Under the pieces are notes generated by a model that was given only the letters and a program-made list of their open reading frames with translations, did no database searches and was not told the DNA's origin. A stretch of DNA of 64,000 nucleotides, taken from contig JAIXWL010000011.1 of the NCBI GenBank assembly GCA_027491315.1, positions 1-64,000 on the forward strand. Reading direction: 5' to 3'. This document shows positions 1-8,511 of the stretch, in pieces. A program made the position numbers and the translations under genes. This DNA comes from Cytophagaceae bacterium (lineage in GTDB: Bacteria > Bacteroidota > Bacteroidia > Cytophagales > Spirosomataceae). Every line of letters starts with the position of its first letter. Within the stretch, counting starts at the first letter, position 1.

Positions 1-63
1 AGAATGTCTTGTCCTGAAATAGGTTGACAGTTTGGTTTATTAATAACTCATTGTAAATATAGA

Positions 64-861
64 TTAAGCTGCATATAAATCCACTGGTTTCTTCATTTTT
101 ATAGCTAGGTGTGGTCTTGATTCATTATACGTTTTAATGGCTTGCGAAACCGCTTTTTGAGCGGTTTTCAAGTTTTTATAAACGGCATCTAAATTGAATT
201 CATTTTTTAATATTCCATTCACTCTTTCTGCCAAGGCATTATCGTAACAATTACCTGCTTCTCCCATACTAATTTTTACTCCGTTCCTTTCCAGCAATTG
301 AATATATTGATTGCTACAATATTGAATACCTCTATCAGAATGATGAATCGTATTCTTTCCAATTCTGCTCTTATTTGCCATTTTTAAGGCATTGATACAG
401 CCCTTTAACTCCAATGAGCCGCTAACATCATAACCAATGATTTTACGGCTGTAAGCATCGGTTATTAAAGCTAGATAACAAAAGCCTTTTTGCATTCGGA
501 TGTAAGTGATATCACTTACCCAAATCTGGTCTGGACAACTAGGAATTTGTTCTTTTATTAGGTTTCCGTGCTTATAAAAACGATGAAAGCTATTGGTTGT
601 CTTAGTATAACTCTTCTTGGGCTTTACTAATAAATCCTGTTTTTTTAACCAGGAGAAGAATCTATCTCTACCTACATATAAATTACATTGCTTTAGACTT
701 GGAGTAATTAAATGATGTAATTTCCTTCCTCCTAGTCGCGGCATTTTCTTTCTCTGTTCTAAAACAAGATCAATCAAAATAGGCTCTTTCAAATGTTTAG
801 AAATATAAGTCTGTCTTCTATGTTTATAGAAGCTAGCTCTCGCTTTACCTAGTTTATCCAC
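64..861 (-). CDS. IS3-family transposase OrfB (DDE integrase domain)
   Basis: This is the catalytic half of the transposase, which cuts and joins the element's ends. The 265-residue protein has an N-terminal HTH_21-like stretch and an rve (retroviral integrase) core. All three DDE residues are visible: Asp in WVSDITY, Asp in HSDRG, and Glu in the block GNCYDNALAERVNG. The frame begins at GTG (859-861), but the -1 frame is open upstream to the A9 run in orfA. The protein is therefore probably made as a fusion of about 401 residues by ribosomal frameshifting and not from its own start. Confidence 0.93.
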   Translation of the reverse strand: MDKLGKARASFYKHRRQTYISKHLKEPILIDLVLEQRKKMPRLGGRKLHHLITPSLKQCNLYVGRDRFFSWLKKQDLLVKPKKSYTKTTNSFHRFYKHGNLIKEQIPSCPDQIWVSDITYIRMQKGFCYLALITDAYSRKIIGYDVSGSLELKGCINALKMANKSRIGKNTIHHSDRGIQYCSNQYIQLLERNGVKISMGEAGNCYDNALAERVNGILKNEFNLDAVYKNLKTAQKAVSQAIKTYNESRPHLAIKMKKPVDLYAA

Positions 862-869
862 AATAAGAG

Positions 870-1268
870 TTACTTTTCCCCCTTTTTGGACGGCTTTGAG
901 GCTAATATCGTACCAGCTTTTTTTTTAACTTCATCGATATCCAATCCTTGTTGTTCGCAAATAACCTCTAAGGTACTTTCTGCAATAACACGGTCGGTAA
1001 CAATATCCGCTATCGACATTTTTAAGCGCCTTATTTCAAGTTTTAAGGCAGCAATTTCATCTTTTTCTTGGGGAGTTTCCACACGAATAGTTTTTGGTAA
1101 TAGGTTAAAATTACCACTTTTTTTTGCCCAACAAGAAATTGTAGTTGAACCTTTAATTCCATAACGACGCTGTAATTCATTAGCACTATAAATGCCTTGT
1201 GAAAGTTCTTCTAAAACTTGTTGTTTGAAACTCTCACTGTAACGATAAATTCTTTTAATTTTTAGCAT
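870..1268 (-). CDS. IS3-family transposase OrfA (HTH protein)
   Basis: This 132-residue protein has an HTH_Tnp_1 DNA-binding N-terminus (residues about 5-50, with the RRYGIKGSTTISCW segment as the recognition helix) and a leucine-zipper-like helix (about 65-95). In the family, OrfA binds the terminal repeats and modulates transposition. Its stop lies 8 bp upstream of the orfB GTG in another frame. The internal run of nine A residues provides the point of frame change. Confidence 0.92.
   Translation of the reverse strand: MLKIKRIYRYSESFKQQVLEELSQGIYSANELQRRYGIKGSTTISCWAKKSGNFNLLPKTIRVETPQEKDEIAALKLEIRRLKMSIADIVTDRVIAESTLEVICEQQGLDIDEVKKKAGTILASKPSKKGEK
918..926 (-). other. Probable programmed -1 frameshift site of the IS (A9 run)
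   Basis: On the coding (minus) strand orfA reads GTT AAA AAA AAA GCT, giving an A_AAA_AAA slippery run. Slipping back by one base gives an open frame (KKSWYDISLKAV and onward) that runs without a stop into orfB. This is the standard IS3 mechanism for making OrfAB. I did not identify a stimulatory structure downstream. Confidence 0.75.
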
Positions 1269-1318
1269 AAGTATTCAGTTTTTAACTGTCTACTTTTTTC
1301 AGGACGGAACAGAATGAA

Positions 1319-1380
1319 GAATTTGGAATTAAGAATTTGGAATTAAGAATTTGGAATTAAGAATTTGGAATTAAGAATTA
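1319..1380. repeat. 14-bp tandem repeat, four copies plus a partial fifth
   Basis: The unit GAATTTGGAATTAA is repeated exactly at 1319-1332, 1333-1346, 1347-1360 and 1361-1374, followed by GAATTA. Opposite-orientation versions of the AATTAAGAATTAAGA string occur at 1427-1442, so the array can pair with the segment just after the DUF6941-like gene. It is non-coding and lies directly beside the insertion element. Confidence 0.9.
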
Positions 1381-1466
1381 TTTGTTATTAGGATTGTTCT
1401 TTTCAATTTCTGGTAGCAAAAAAATCTTAATTCTTAATTCTTCATTCTACATTCTACATTCTTCCC

Positions 1467-1862
1467 CTAGCCCTGCTTCCCAACTGTAAGCCCTAATCCT
1501 GTTCTGAATTCGCCATCATAGTAAAATTCAAAGGCATATTTACCTGGTACATCAAATTTGGAATGTACTAAATTCCAAATAATATTTAAGGTAGTATGTT
1601 CAGCATTCGGATTCTTGACTGTAGTAAACTCCCCTTTAAAGGGTTCATGAAAATTATCACCTTGGGGGTTAAGCGCATCAATTTGAAAATAATGCAATCC
1701 TGCTTCTGAATTGGCAATACGAATTCGAGCAACTACCGCACAAGAGGGATGAATAGCGGGAAAGTCCTTGGCAGAGATATTATCAAATGTGCCATTTATC
1801 ACTAATTTCCCTTGACCGTAATCAGCAGCATAATCCGCCAACGTAAATATTTCTACTTCCAT
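1467..1862 (-). CDS. DUF6941-like hypothetical protein
   Basis: This is a 131-residue soluble protein without signal peptide or membrane segment. The pattern LADYA, then GKLVINGTFDNI, then FPAIHPSCAVVARIRI resembles the DUF6941 family of small predicted beta-rich proteins; no function is known for it. I chose the ATG at 1860-1862, 10 bp after the stop of the upstream permease gene, over an upstream in-frame start that would overlap that gene and add a non-conserved Cys-rich leader. Its stop codon lies inside the short AATGTAGAATG repeat. It is probably the last gene of the hemH-permease transcript. Confidence 0.6.
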   Translation of the reverse strand: MEVEIFTLADYAADYGQGKLVINGTFDNISAKDFPAIHPSCAVVARIRIANSEAGLHYFQIDALNPQGDNFHEPFKGEFTTVKNPNAEHTTLNIIWNLVHSKFDVPGKYAFEFYYDGEFRTGLGLTVGKQG

Positions 1863-1872
1863 AGTTGTTTCA

Positions 1873-2739
1873 TTAAAGCAATAATAACACAATGGCAATA
1901 CATCCTAAGCTTATGCCTATGCTCTGGCGGCCACTAATTTTCTCCTTAAAAAATAAATAAGCTACTGCCGTAGAACCTACAATGACACCTATGTTAAAGA
2001 TAGGTAAAACTATGGCTCCATTATTTCCAAAATAGTCTAAAGTCTTCAATAAAAAATAAAAGGAGAAAAAATTAGGCAAACCCAAGGGGATAGTGGCTAA
2101 TATGGAGGATTTGTTCCAAGTAAACTTTCCAAGGATTGTTCCGCGAATCAATTCTAAGATGGAGGCAACAATGGCTCCAGCAACAATCATCAGCATAAAG
2201 GGAATGGTTCCTCCGGCTTCATTAGCCACTTCGGCATTTAAAAAATTGAAGGCGGTATTGGTAATACCATATCCAACAAAAACTAACAATAATGCTGTCA
2301 ATGATTTATTCTGCTCTTTTCCATCCATTGGCGGACTACAGAAATAAATAGCTCCAAAAGCCAAAATCAAACCCACTATAATTTGCCATGTCCAGCTTGC
2401 CCCTCCTCGATTCCAAATCAACAAATTAAACAGCACAGGAATCACCAATGATATATTATTGGCCAAAGAGGTGGTCGCCATACCATTTTTCTGAGTCGAA
2501 AAACCCGTCAGCAAAAAAGTAGCCACAAAACCCAAGCCTAGTGCCAACATACCCATGGAATAAGGCATAGCTGGCCAATGAAATGGCAGGGCATTGGGTT
2601 GAACTGCCCAACCTGTCAAAAAACAAATGGGATAATTTAATAAAATGGTCAAGCTGGTGTCAACCTTGAATTTGGCATGCATCCGAAAATTGACCAGGAG
2701 CAATACCGAAAAGAAAACACTTAAGATAAAGTATAGCAT
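1873..2739 (-). CDS. DMT-superfamily (EamA-like) permease
   Basis: This 288-residue, almost entirely hydrophobic protein has about ten predicted transmembrane helices, starting with LYFILSVFFSVLLLVNF and ending in a C-terminal helix IGISLGCIAIVLLLL. The two-fold repeat and the conserved glycine/asparagine pattern of the central helices fit the drug/metabolite transporter superfamily. The substrate cannot be told from sequence. Only 4 bp separate its start from the hemH stop, so the two are probably co-transcribed. Confidence 0.75.
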   Translation of the reverse strand: MLYFILSVFFSVLLLVNFRMHAKFKVDTSLTILLNYPICFLTGWAVQPNALPFHWPAMPYSMGMLALGLGFVATFLLTGFSTQKNGMATTSLANNISLVIPVLFNLLIWNRGGASWTWQIIVGLILAFGAIYFCSPPMDGKEQNKSLTALLLVFVGYGITNTAFNFLNAEVANEAGGTIPFMLMIVAGAIVASILELIRGTILGKFTWNKSSILATIPLGLPNFFSFYFLLKTLDYFGNNGAIVLPIFNIGVIVGSTAVAYLFFKEKISGRQSIGISLGCIAIVLLLL

Positions 2740-2743
2740 GTAC

Positions 2744-3754
2744 TTAGTATTGATGCACCAAATCTTTCAAGAACCTAACCCATTCTGGTGAATTATTTAA
2801 ACTTTCCACCAATTGCCAATGCTCTCCACCTGCTTCTTCAAACAATTCCTTGTATTCCTCTCCTACCTCGATGGTAGTTTCCAAGCAATCTGACACAAAA
2901 GCCGGAGAAAATGCCAAGATATTTTTCTTGCCTTCTTTCACCAATTTTTTGATCGTCTCATCGGTATAGGGTTGAAGCCACGGATCTCTTCCCAACCTAC
3001 TTTGAAAGGCTGTTCCATAAGTTCCTTCCTTCAGACCCATTTCCTTGGCTATAAGACGTGTAGTTTCAAAGCATTGTGCCCGATAACATCCATGATTTTT
3101 CTCGGTGATTTGCTCACAACATGTCCCAAAAACACAGGTATTTTTCGTGATATCTCCATTTCTGATATGTCGCTCTGGAACACCATGATAGGAGAATAAG
3201 TAATAATCAAACTGATGTTCCGCTTGGTACTTCTTTGCTTTATCCGCAAAATATGCCGCAAATCCAGGTCGATCATAGAAATAACTAACCAAGGAAACAT
3301 CGGGCATAATTTGCCAAGAACTCATTAGTTCCATTACGCGTTCATATACAGAGCCTGTTGTAGCAGATGCATATTGCGGAAAGAAAGGAATGATGATCAT
3401 TTTTTTCAATTGCATCTTTTCCATTTCCTTCAAAACAGACGGCAAATCGGGATTTTGGTAGCGCATGGCTAATTTTACCACATATTCATCGCCCAAACTT
3501 TTTTGAAGCTCATCACGTACATCCTCTCCGTAAAATTTCAAAGGAGAACCACGCTCTTCCCAAAGTTGTTGATAAATTTTGGCCGATTTAGGCGCTCTAA
3601 AGGGAGCAATGATGCCATTGACCAATAAGAATCTAAAAGGATAGGGGATATCTATGACCCGACCATCCATTAAAAATTCCCTTAAATATCGACGTACTGA
3701 AGCAGTATCCGGGGCATCCGGCGTACCTAAATTAACCAATAAAACTCCTACCAT
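2744..3754 (-). CDS. hemH: Ferrochelatase (HemH)
   Basis: This is the last step of protoheme synthesis, inserting Fe2+ into protoporphyrin IX. The 336-residue protein has the family opening LLVNLGTPDAP, the metal-binding His190 in FSYHGVPERH, the FQSRLGRDPWL segment and a catalytic-type Glu in DCLETTIE near residue 293. Length is normal for a bacterial enzyme. Residues 207-228 contain five cysteines (207, 212, 213, 223, 228), a Cys-rich insertion that I recall in Bacteroidota homologues and that might bind a metal. It lies 36 bp downstream of the DUF4249 gene. Confidence 0.95.
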   Translation of the reverse strand: MVGVLLVNLGTPDAPDTASVRRYLREFLMDGRVIDIPYPFRFLLVNGIIAPFRAPKSAKIYQQLWEERGSPLKFYGEDVRDELQKSLGDEYVVKLAMRYQNPDLPSVLKEMEKMQLKKMIIIPFFPQYASATTGSVYERVMELMSSWQIMPDVSLVSYFYDRPGFAAYFADKAKKYQAEHQFDYYLFSYHGVPERHIRNGDITKNTCVFGTCCEQITEKNHGCYRAQCFETTRLIAKEMGLKEGTYGTAFQSRLGRDPWLQPYTDETIKKLVKEGKKNILAFSPAFVSDCLETTIEVGEEYKELFEEAGGEHWQLVESLNNSPEWVRFLKDLVHQY

Positions 3755-3790
3755 TTGTTCCTAATTTGCCGCAAAGATGATGCAAAATTC

Positions 3791-4945
3791 TTATAAAGTC
3801 CACCCTTCTGGTGTAATCTTTGTTCTTGAGGGTCCTTCCACGCAAGGAACTTTGTCTTGGCATCCTGGAGAAACACCTGGACAATAAAACATTTCTCCCG
3901 GAACTTGAGGGATATACGCCTTTTCGCCCGGAGGAATTCCTTTGGTGCGATCTATGTAAAAGATTTTCTTACTGATGGAGAAAACGTTGAAAATTCCTAA
4001 GATTTTTTCTGTTGGGTTGGTAATCGATTTCATATTGACCGAGAACCTAGTTTCGGCAGGAACATCAAACAAAGACCCGCTAGATTGAACTTGAGCGATT
4101 AAACTTTGGTAGAAGGTAAAGGCACTTTTTGAAATACCTCTTTGCTCCAAACGAAAGTAGTAGGGAGTATAATTATCAAATGGCGCACGAGCCACTTGCC
4201 TTCCCACAACCCGCTGGCCATTGGTCAATACATCCGAAAACACGTTCAAATCATTATTACTGGTAATATCCCAACATTTTCCGTTACAACCATAATTTAG
4301 GATTTGATCTGTAGCCACAGCAGGTGTAATACACATGTTTGTCCTAAAATTCCAAGTTCCACCACCATCACAAGTAGCACAAATAGAAATAGGTTCATAA
4401 TGTCTCCAATTCCACATGTAATAATCTCCTTCTTTGGGACTATCTTGAAAGTCTAAATAAACAGTATATCCTACCCTACGAATATCACCTTTGGAATATT
4501 GGTCTAATACCTCAAATTGAGTGACAATATTTTCAATCTCAGGCACGGCATTCATGACCTCTGGATTACTTTGATATTGTCTACCGTCCAAGGTTTTGAT
4601 GAAAAGCTGGTAGGTTGAACCTACCTTTCCTGCAAAACCTGTAGGTGGTAGGTAAGTACCCGTGGTTCCTCCCGTAACTTCCTTGAAAGTTGTTCTAAGG
4701 CCATTTTGGTCAACAATGTAAACATCCGCCTTAGTCACCGGCAAAGAAAGCACCGACATGATTTTATTGGCTGAATTGGTGATACGAATCTTACACATGG
4801 AAGGATCGTTTACAATGTCAGCTTCAATAGTCAAGTAAGAAGTAGAGTCTATTTGCTTAAAATCCTTGATCGGATTTATACAAGCCCATGTCATAAAAAA
4901 CAGGGAAAAACTCAAGAAAATATAGCTAATTAACTTATTAGGCAT
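3791..4945 (-). CDS. DUF4249-family outer-membrane lipoprotein
   Basis: This 384-residue protein has a lipoprotein signal peptide (lipobox ending TWAC, Cys22) and a beta-rich body typical of DUF4249. The C-terminal part carries Cys pairs (CATCDGGG; CPGVSPGCQDKVPC). DUF4249 proteins are regularly encoded beside TonB-dependent receptors in Bacteroidota, and here the gene starts 2 bp after the receptor stop. It is likely a surface or periplasmic partner of that receptor. The transported substrate is not known. Confidence 0.8.
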   Translation of the reverse strand: MPNKLISYIFLSFSLFFMTWACINPIKDFKQIDSTSYLTIEADIVNDPSMCKIRITNSANKIMSVLSLPVTKADVYIVDQNGLRTTFKEVTGGTTGTYLPPTGFAGKVGSTYQLFIKTLDGRQYQSNPEVMNAVPEIENIVTQFEVLDQYSKGDIRRVGYTVYLDFQDSPKEGDYYMWNWRHYEPISICATCDGGGTWNFRTNMCITPAVATDQILNYGCNGKCWDITSNNDLNVFSDVLTNGQRVVGRQVARAPFDNYTPYYFRLEQRGISKSAFTFYQSLIAQVQSSGSLFDVPAETRFSVNMKSITNPTEKILGIFNVFSISKKIFYIDRTKGIPPGEKAYIPQVPGEMFYCPGVSPGCQDKVPCVEGPSRTKITPEGWTL

Positions 4946-4947
4946 TT

Positions 4948-7359
4948 CTATAAAAATTTAAAATTATAGGTCAAGGATACAAATGGAGCAGCAAATACGC
5001 TTAGCTCATAGGGCTGTAAGGATTGTTTATTCGATTTAAAAAACACCGAATAAGGGTTTTGTCTTCCGTACAAATTATAGACGGTAAAAACCCAACTGCC
5101 TTCCCATCTCTTTTTAACCATAGATGGGTTACTGATGGTCCAGGAGAAATCCAAACGGTGGTAATCACGAATACGGTCGTTGTTCCTAGCCGCAAAAACA
5201 GGATAACGTTTACCTGCAATTTCATAGCTTCCTGAAGGAGAAGAGAAAGGTCTTCCTGTATTGTAGGCAAAGGTAAAGGAGAAACTATGGTGCGTCGTTG
5301 GCTGAATATTTAACATCATGTTAAAGGTGTGAGGCTTATCATAATTGGTGGCAAACCATTCTCCACCATTGATGGCTTGTACCTCTGGGAAATCGCCAAT
5401 CATTTGATTAAATGCTCGAGCATAAGTATAACTCACCCATCCCGAGACTTCGCCCTTTTTCTTTTGAACCATTAACTCCATTCCATAAGCCTTACTCTTA
5501 CCCGTAATCAATTGAGTCTCTATGTTCGGGTTCAATTGTAAATTGGCTCCTGAAACAAAATCCAAGGTGTTTCTTACATCACGGTAATAGGCTTCCAAAG
5601 AGGCTTCAAATACGTTTTCATTGTAGGTTTTGAAGAAACCTAAAGAATAAAAGTCGGACTGCTGTGGTTTAATGAAAGAGTCGGCCGTTTTCCAACGGGA
5701 AGTAGGTAGTGGCGTAGTATTATTGGAAAGCAATTGAAAAAACTGCTGCATGCGATTATACCCAAATTTCATGGTGGTATTTTCTGCCAGAGAGTATTTC
5801 ATGGTCAAACGAGGTTCTAGACCGCCATAGCTAGCCATCACCTCGCCGTCTCCGTACACCTTTTTGGCAATAATTGTATTGGCTGCTGGCATTCGACTTG
5901 GATCATATTGATTAACGACTCCTGCTCCTATTCGCCAATATTGTGCATATCGCAAACCTGCCTGAATGGTAAATTTAGGACTCACAGTCCATTCATCATC
6001 CGCATAAATGGCGGCTTCAATGGATTGTTCATCTGGTAATACCACTTTAGCTACCCGAGAAACAACCCCATCATTTAAGGAACCTGGCTTGACATAATAG
6101 CGGGTGGCCATAGCCCCAAAATTCATTTTATGATTTTCTATCGGTTGGTAATCAAAACTCAAGTGTACATTTTTATAATCAATGGAGCTTTGTAAATCGA
6201 TTGCATTGACCGAATCAGGAGAATACGTTTTTGTTTTATACAGGGTACTCGTGGCGCTTAACATCATATTAAGCTTGTCTGAAAAATAATGATTCCAATG
6301 TACAGCCAAATTATTATGTCCATAATCAAAGGATGTCCGCTTAGCCACGACGTTTTCGATACTAAATAAGGAGTCTACTCGGTAGTAATCCTGACTCAAA
6401 TAATTGGAAATAGAAATGGTATTCTTATTATTGGGGCGATAAAAAACCTTGGTAGCCACATCCATGAAATTGGCACGAATGTTTTTCAACTCGGTCGGAG
6501 CAAACCATTTGAACATAAAATCATTCACGGACAATCGACCCGCCACTAAGATGGATAATTTCTCTTTGATCAAAGGAATCTCTGCCATGACACGGTTGGA
6601 AACCAAACCTACCCCTCCTTGCATTTTAAATTTATCGGTATTGGGTTCAATCATTTTGATATCCAAAACTGCTGCCGTTCTACCTCCAAATCGCGAGGGT
6701 ACTCCTCCTTTGTATAATTCCAAATCACGAATAGCGTCTGAAGCAAATACCGAAAACAAACCAAACATGTGTGTTGGATTGAAAATGGGTGTATTGTCAA
6801 TGAAAATCAAATTCTGATCCACATTAGATCCTCGGATATTCAAACCATTGGCGCCCTCACCTACGGAAGATACGCCGGGAAGCGTTTGTAAACTTCGGAT
6901 AACATCCACCTCCCCCATCATGGTAGGTAGCTTTTTGATACCCTTTAAACTTAAAACGGTCACTCCCAAGGAAGGTGTTTGAATGTCTCGCTTGGTAGCA
7001 GCACTAGAAACAATAACCTCTTCCAATTGCTTGGTCACGTCATTCAATTGAGCATTCAGGGTCGTATTAGATTTGATGTATACTTTAGTCCGATAGGGGT
7101 TATATCCTACATGACTAATTTTAACCACAAATTCACCATAGGGCAAATAAATACGGTACTGACCTAAAGAGTCTGTGGAAGTTCCTGATTTCTTGAAATC
7201 AACAGATATATCCGCACCACGGAGGGGTTCTCCTGTTTGTGCATCAACTACTTTCCCTTCCAAATAGGGTAAGGTAGTTGTGGGGGACTGGGAATAGCTT
7301 TTGTGAAAGATGAAAAGACAACATAAAACGCAAAAGACTCTGGTAAAGAGTTTTATCAT
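4948..7359 (-). CDS. TonB-dependent receptor with carboxypeptidase-regulatory N-domain
   Basis: This 803-residue outer-membrane transporter has a signal peptide (residues 1-23), a CarboxypepD_reg-like Ig domain (about 32-115, EGKVVDAQTGEPLRGADI), a TonB plug domain (about 120-235, with LPGVSSVGEGANGLNIRG) and a 22-strand barrel ending in an aromatic-rich strand (SLTYNFKFL). It belongs to the group found with DUF4249 lipoproteins and not with SusD, so a starch-utilisation role is not supported. The receptor and lipoprotein form a two-gene operon. The ligand is unknown. Confidence 0.88.
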   Translation of the reverse strand: MIKLFTRVFCVLCCLFIFHKSYSQSPTTTLPYLEGKVVDAQTGEPLRGADISVDFKKSGTSTDSLGQYRIYLPYGEFVVKISHVGYNPYRTKVYIKSNTTLNAQLNDVTKQLEEVIVSSAATKRDIQTPSLGVTVLSLKGIKKLPTMMGEVDVIRSLQTLPGVSSVGEGANGLNIRGSNVDQNLIFIDNTPIFNPTHMFGLFSVFASDAIRDLELYKGGVPSRFGGRTAAVLDIKMIEPNTDKFKMQGGVGLVSNRVMAEIPLIKEKLSILVAGRLSVNDFMFKWFAPTELKNIRANFMDVATKVFYRPNNKNTISISNYLSQDYYRVDSLFSIENVVAKRTSFDYGHNNLAVHWNHYFSDKLNMMLSATSTLYKTKTYSPDSVNAIDLQSSIDYKNVHLSFDYQPIENHKMNFGAMATRYYVKPGSLNDGVVSRVAKVVLPDEQSIEAAIYADDEWTVSPKFTIQAGLRYAQYWRIGAGVVNQYDPSRMPAANTIIAKKVYGDGEVMASYGGLEPRLTMKYSLAENTTMKFGYNRMQQFFQLLSNNTTPLPTSRWKTADSFIKPQQSDFYSLGFFKTYNENVFEASLEAYYRDVRNTLDFVSGANLQLNPNIETQLITGKSKAYGMELMVQKKKGEVSGWVSYTYARAFNQMIGDFPEVQAINGGEWFATNYDKPHTFNMMLNIQPTTHHSFSFTFAYNTGRPFSSPSGSYEIAGKRYPVFAARNNDRIRDYHRLDFSWTISNPSMVKKRWEGSWVFTVYNLYGRQNPYSVFFKSNKQSLQPYELSVFAAPFVSLTYNFKFL

Positions 7360-7419
7360 ACTTTGGTTTGAGGTAATAAAATCAATGTTACGTATAATCC
7401 TTGAGATGGGGAAATGGAA

Positions 7420-8508
7420 TTACATGAACATCGACCAAATGGAGGATATTGCGACGAAAACCAAAGCGGCTGGAGTTAATACTTTCCAACACAAATACAT
7501 CAATTGGTCCACACGTAAACGTGGCAAGGTCCAACGAACCCACATTTGTAAAGCAATAAACAAGTAAGTTTTTAGCATAAGCCAAACAAAACCGATGAGA
7601 GTGGCACTTAAAGTCCCAGGAGTTCCATTGGTCCAATCAGCTAAACGCAGACTTCCTACATTGGGAAAAGGAGAATACCAGGCACCCCAAAAAAGGATAA
7701 CACCCAGGACACTAACCAGCAGCATCATTCCGTATTCTGACAAAAACAATAATGCCCAACGCATACCAGCGTATTCGGTATGAAAGCCGCCTACCAGCTC
7801 AGATTCTGCCTCAGGAATATCAAAAGGAGCCCGATTAGCCTCGGCTAAACTAGCGATAAAAAACAAAATGAATAGAAAAAAAAAGAAAGGTACACGTACC
7901 ACATTCCAGGTTAATATCCCGCCTACCTGGGTAACATCCCAGTTTAAAAAAGACAAGCCAAAAAGGTAATTGACCTTTGGACTAAAAATCCCTTGTTGCA
8001 TGGCTATATCTTGCAAATTCAGACTAGAGGATATTAACACCACACAAAGAATACTTAATCCCATGGGGATCTCATAAGAGATTAATTGAGCGGCTGAACG
8101 AATAGCTCCAAGTAAGGAATATTTGTTATTGGATGTCCAGCCCGCCAATAAAATCCCCAAGGAATCTAGAGAAACGATGCCCATGAGCAACATGATGCCC
8201 ATTTCGGTTTGACTTCCTTGCAAAAAACTACCGGAACTGAGGGGAATCACTGAAAATGAACCAAATACCGCTAGAAATATGATCCAGGGAGCAAATAAGA
8301 ATAATTGCTTTTGGGCGGATGCGGGAACAATATCTTCCTTTTGAAATAACTTCAATAAATCAGCAAAAACTTGCAATAAGCCCCACTTCCCCACTTCCAT
8401 TGGGCCCAAACGGTCCTGCATAAACGCAGAGAGTTTACGTTCTACGTAAACACCTACGACCACATTGATAGTCAGTAATACCAAACATACCACTAGGGCT
8501 ATCCACAT
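7420..8508 (-). CDS. nuoH: NADH-quinone oxidoreductase subunit H (NuoH)
   Basis: This is the membrane subunit of respiratory complex I at the junction with the peripheral arm, forming part of the quinone cavity. The 362-residue protein has eight or nine hydrophobic helices and the strongly conserved motifs VERKLSAFMQDRLGP near the N-terminus and NRAPFDIPEAESELVGGF in the middle. It starts 3 bp after the metZ-like stop. No other nuo gene is present in the window, which is unusual because nuoH normally sits inside the nuoA-N operon. The rest of complex I must be encoded elsewhere. Confidence 0.95.
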   Translation of the reverse strand: MWIALVVCLVLLTINVVVGVYVERKLSAFMQDRLGPMEVGKWGLLQVFADLLKLFQKEDIVPASAQKQLFLFAPWIIFLAVFGSFSVIPLSSGSFLQGSQTEMGIMLLMGIVSLDSLGILLAGWTSNNKYSLLGAIRSAAQLISYEIPMGLSILCVVLISSSLNLQDIAMQQGIFSPKVNYLFGLSFLNWDVTQVGGILTWNVVRVPFFFFLFILFFIASLAEANRAPFDIPEAESELVGGFHTEYAGMRWALLFLSEYGMMLLVSVLGVILFWGAWYSPFPNVGSLRLADWTNGTPGTLSATLIGFVWLMLKTYLFIALQMWVRWTLPRLRVDQLMYLCWKVLTPAALVFVAISSIWSMFM

Positions 8509-8511
8509 GGA

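Larger units (their letters stand above)
5..1311 (-). mobile_element. Complete IS3-family insertion sequence
   Basis: The element is 1307 bp. Its ends form an imperfect 28-bp terminal inverted repeat (5-32 against 1284-1311, 22 of 28 positions matching) that starts with TGT and ends with ACA, as in the IS3 family. The trinucleotide GAA flanks both ends (2-4 and 1312-1314), consistent with a 3-bp target duplication. It carries orfA and orfB on the minus strand in the -1 frame relation typical of IS3 elements. Both reading frames and both ends are intact, so the copy may still be active. It landed at the edge of a short repeat array (1319-1380). Confidence 0.93.

Noticed and set aside
886-1164. 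92-residue ORF on the plus strand
   Set aside because: It is antisense to the transposase orfA and has no recognisable features; orfA is well supported.
1319-1466. CRISPR-like array
   Set aside because: The 14-bp units are contiguous with no spacers and there are no cas genes.
4948-7359. SusC/SusD-type polysaccharide utilisation locus
   Set aside because: The partner gene encodes DUF4249, not SusD. The same applies to the receptors at 57287 and 61080, which have no SusD neighbour.
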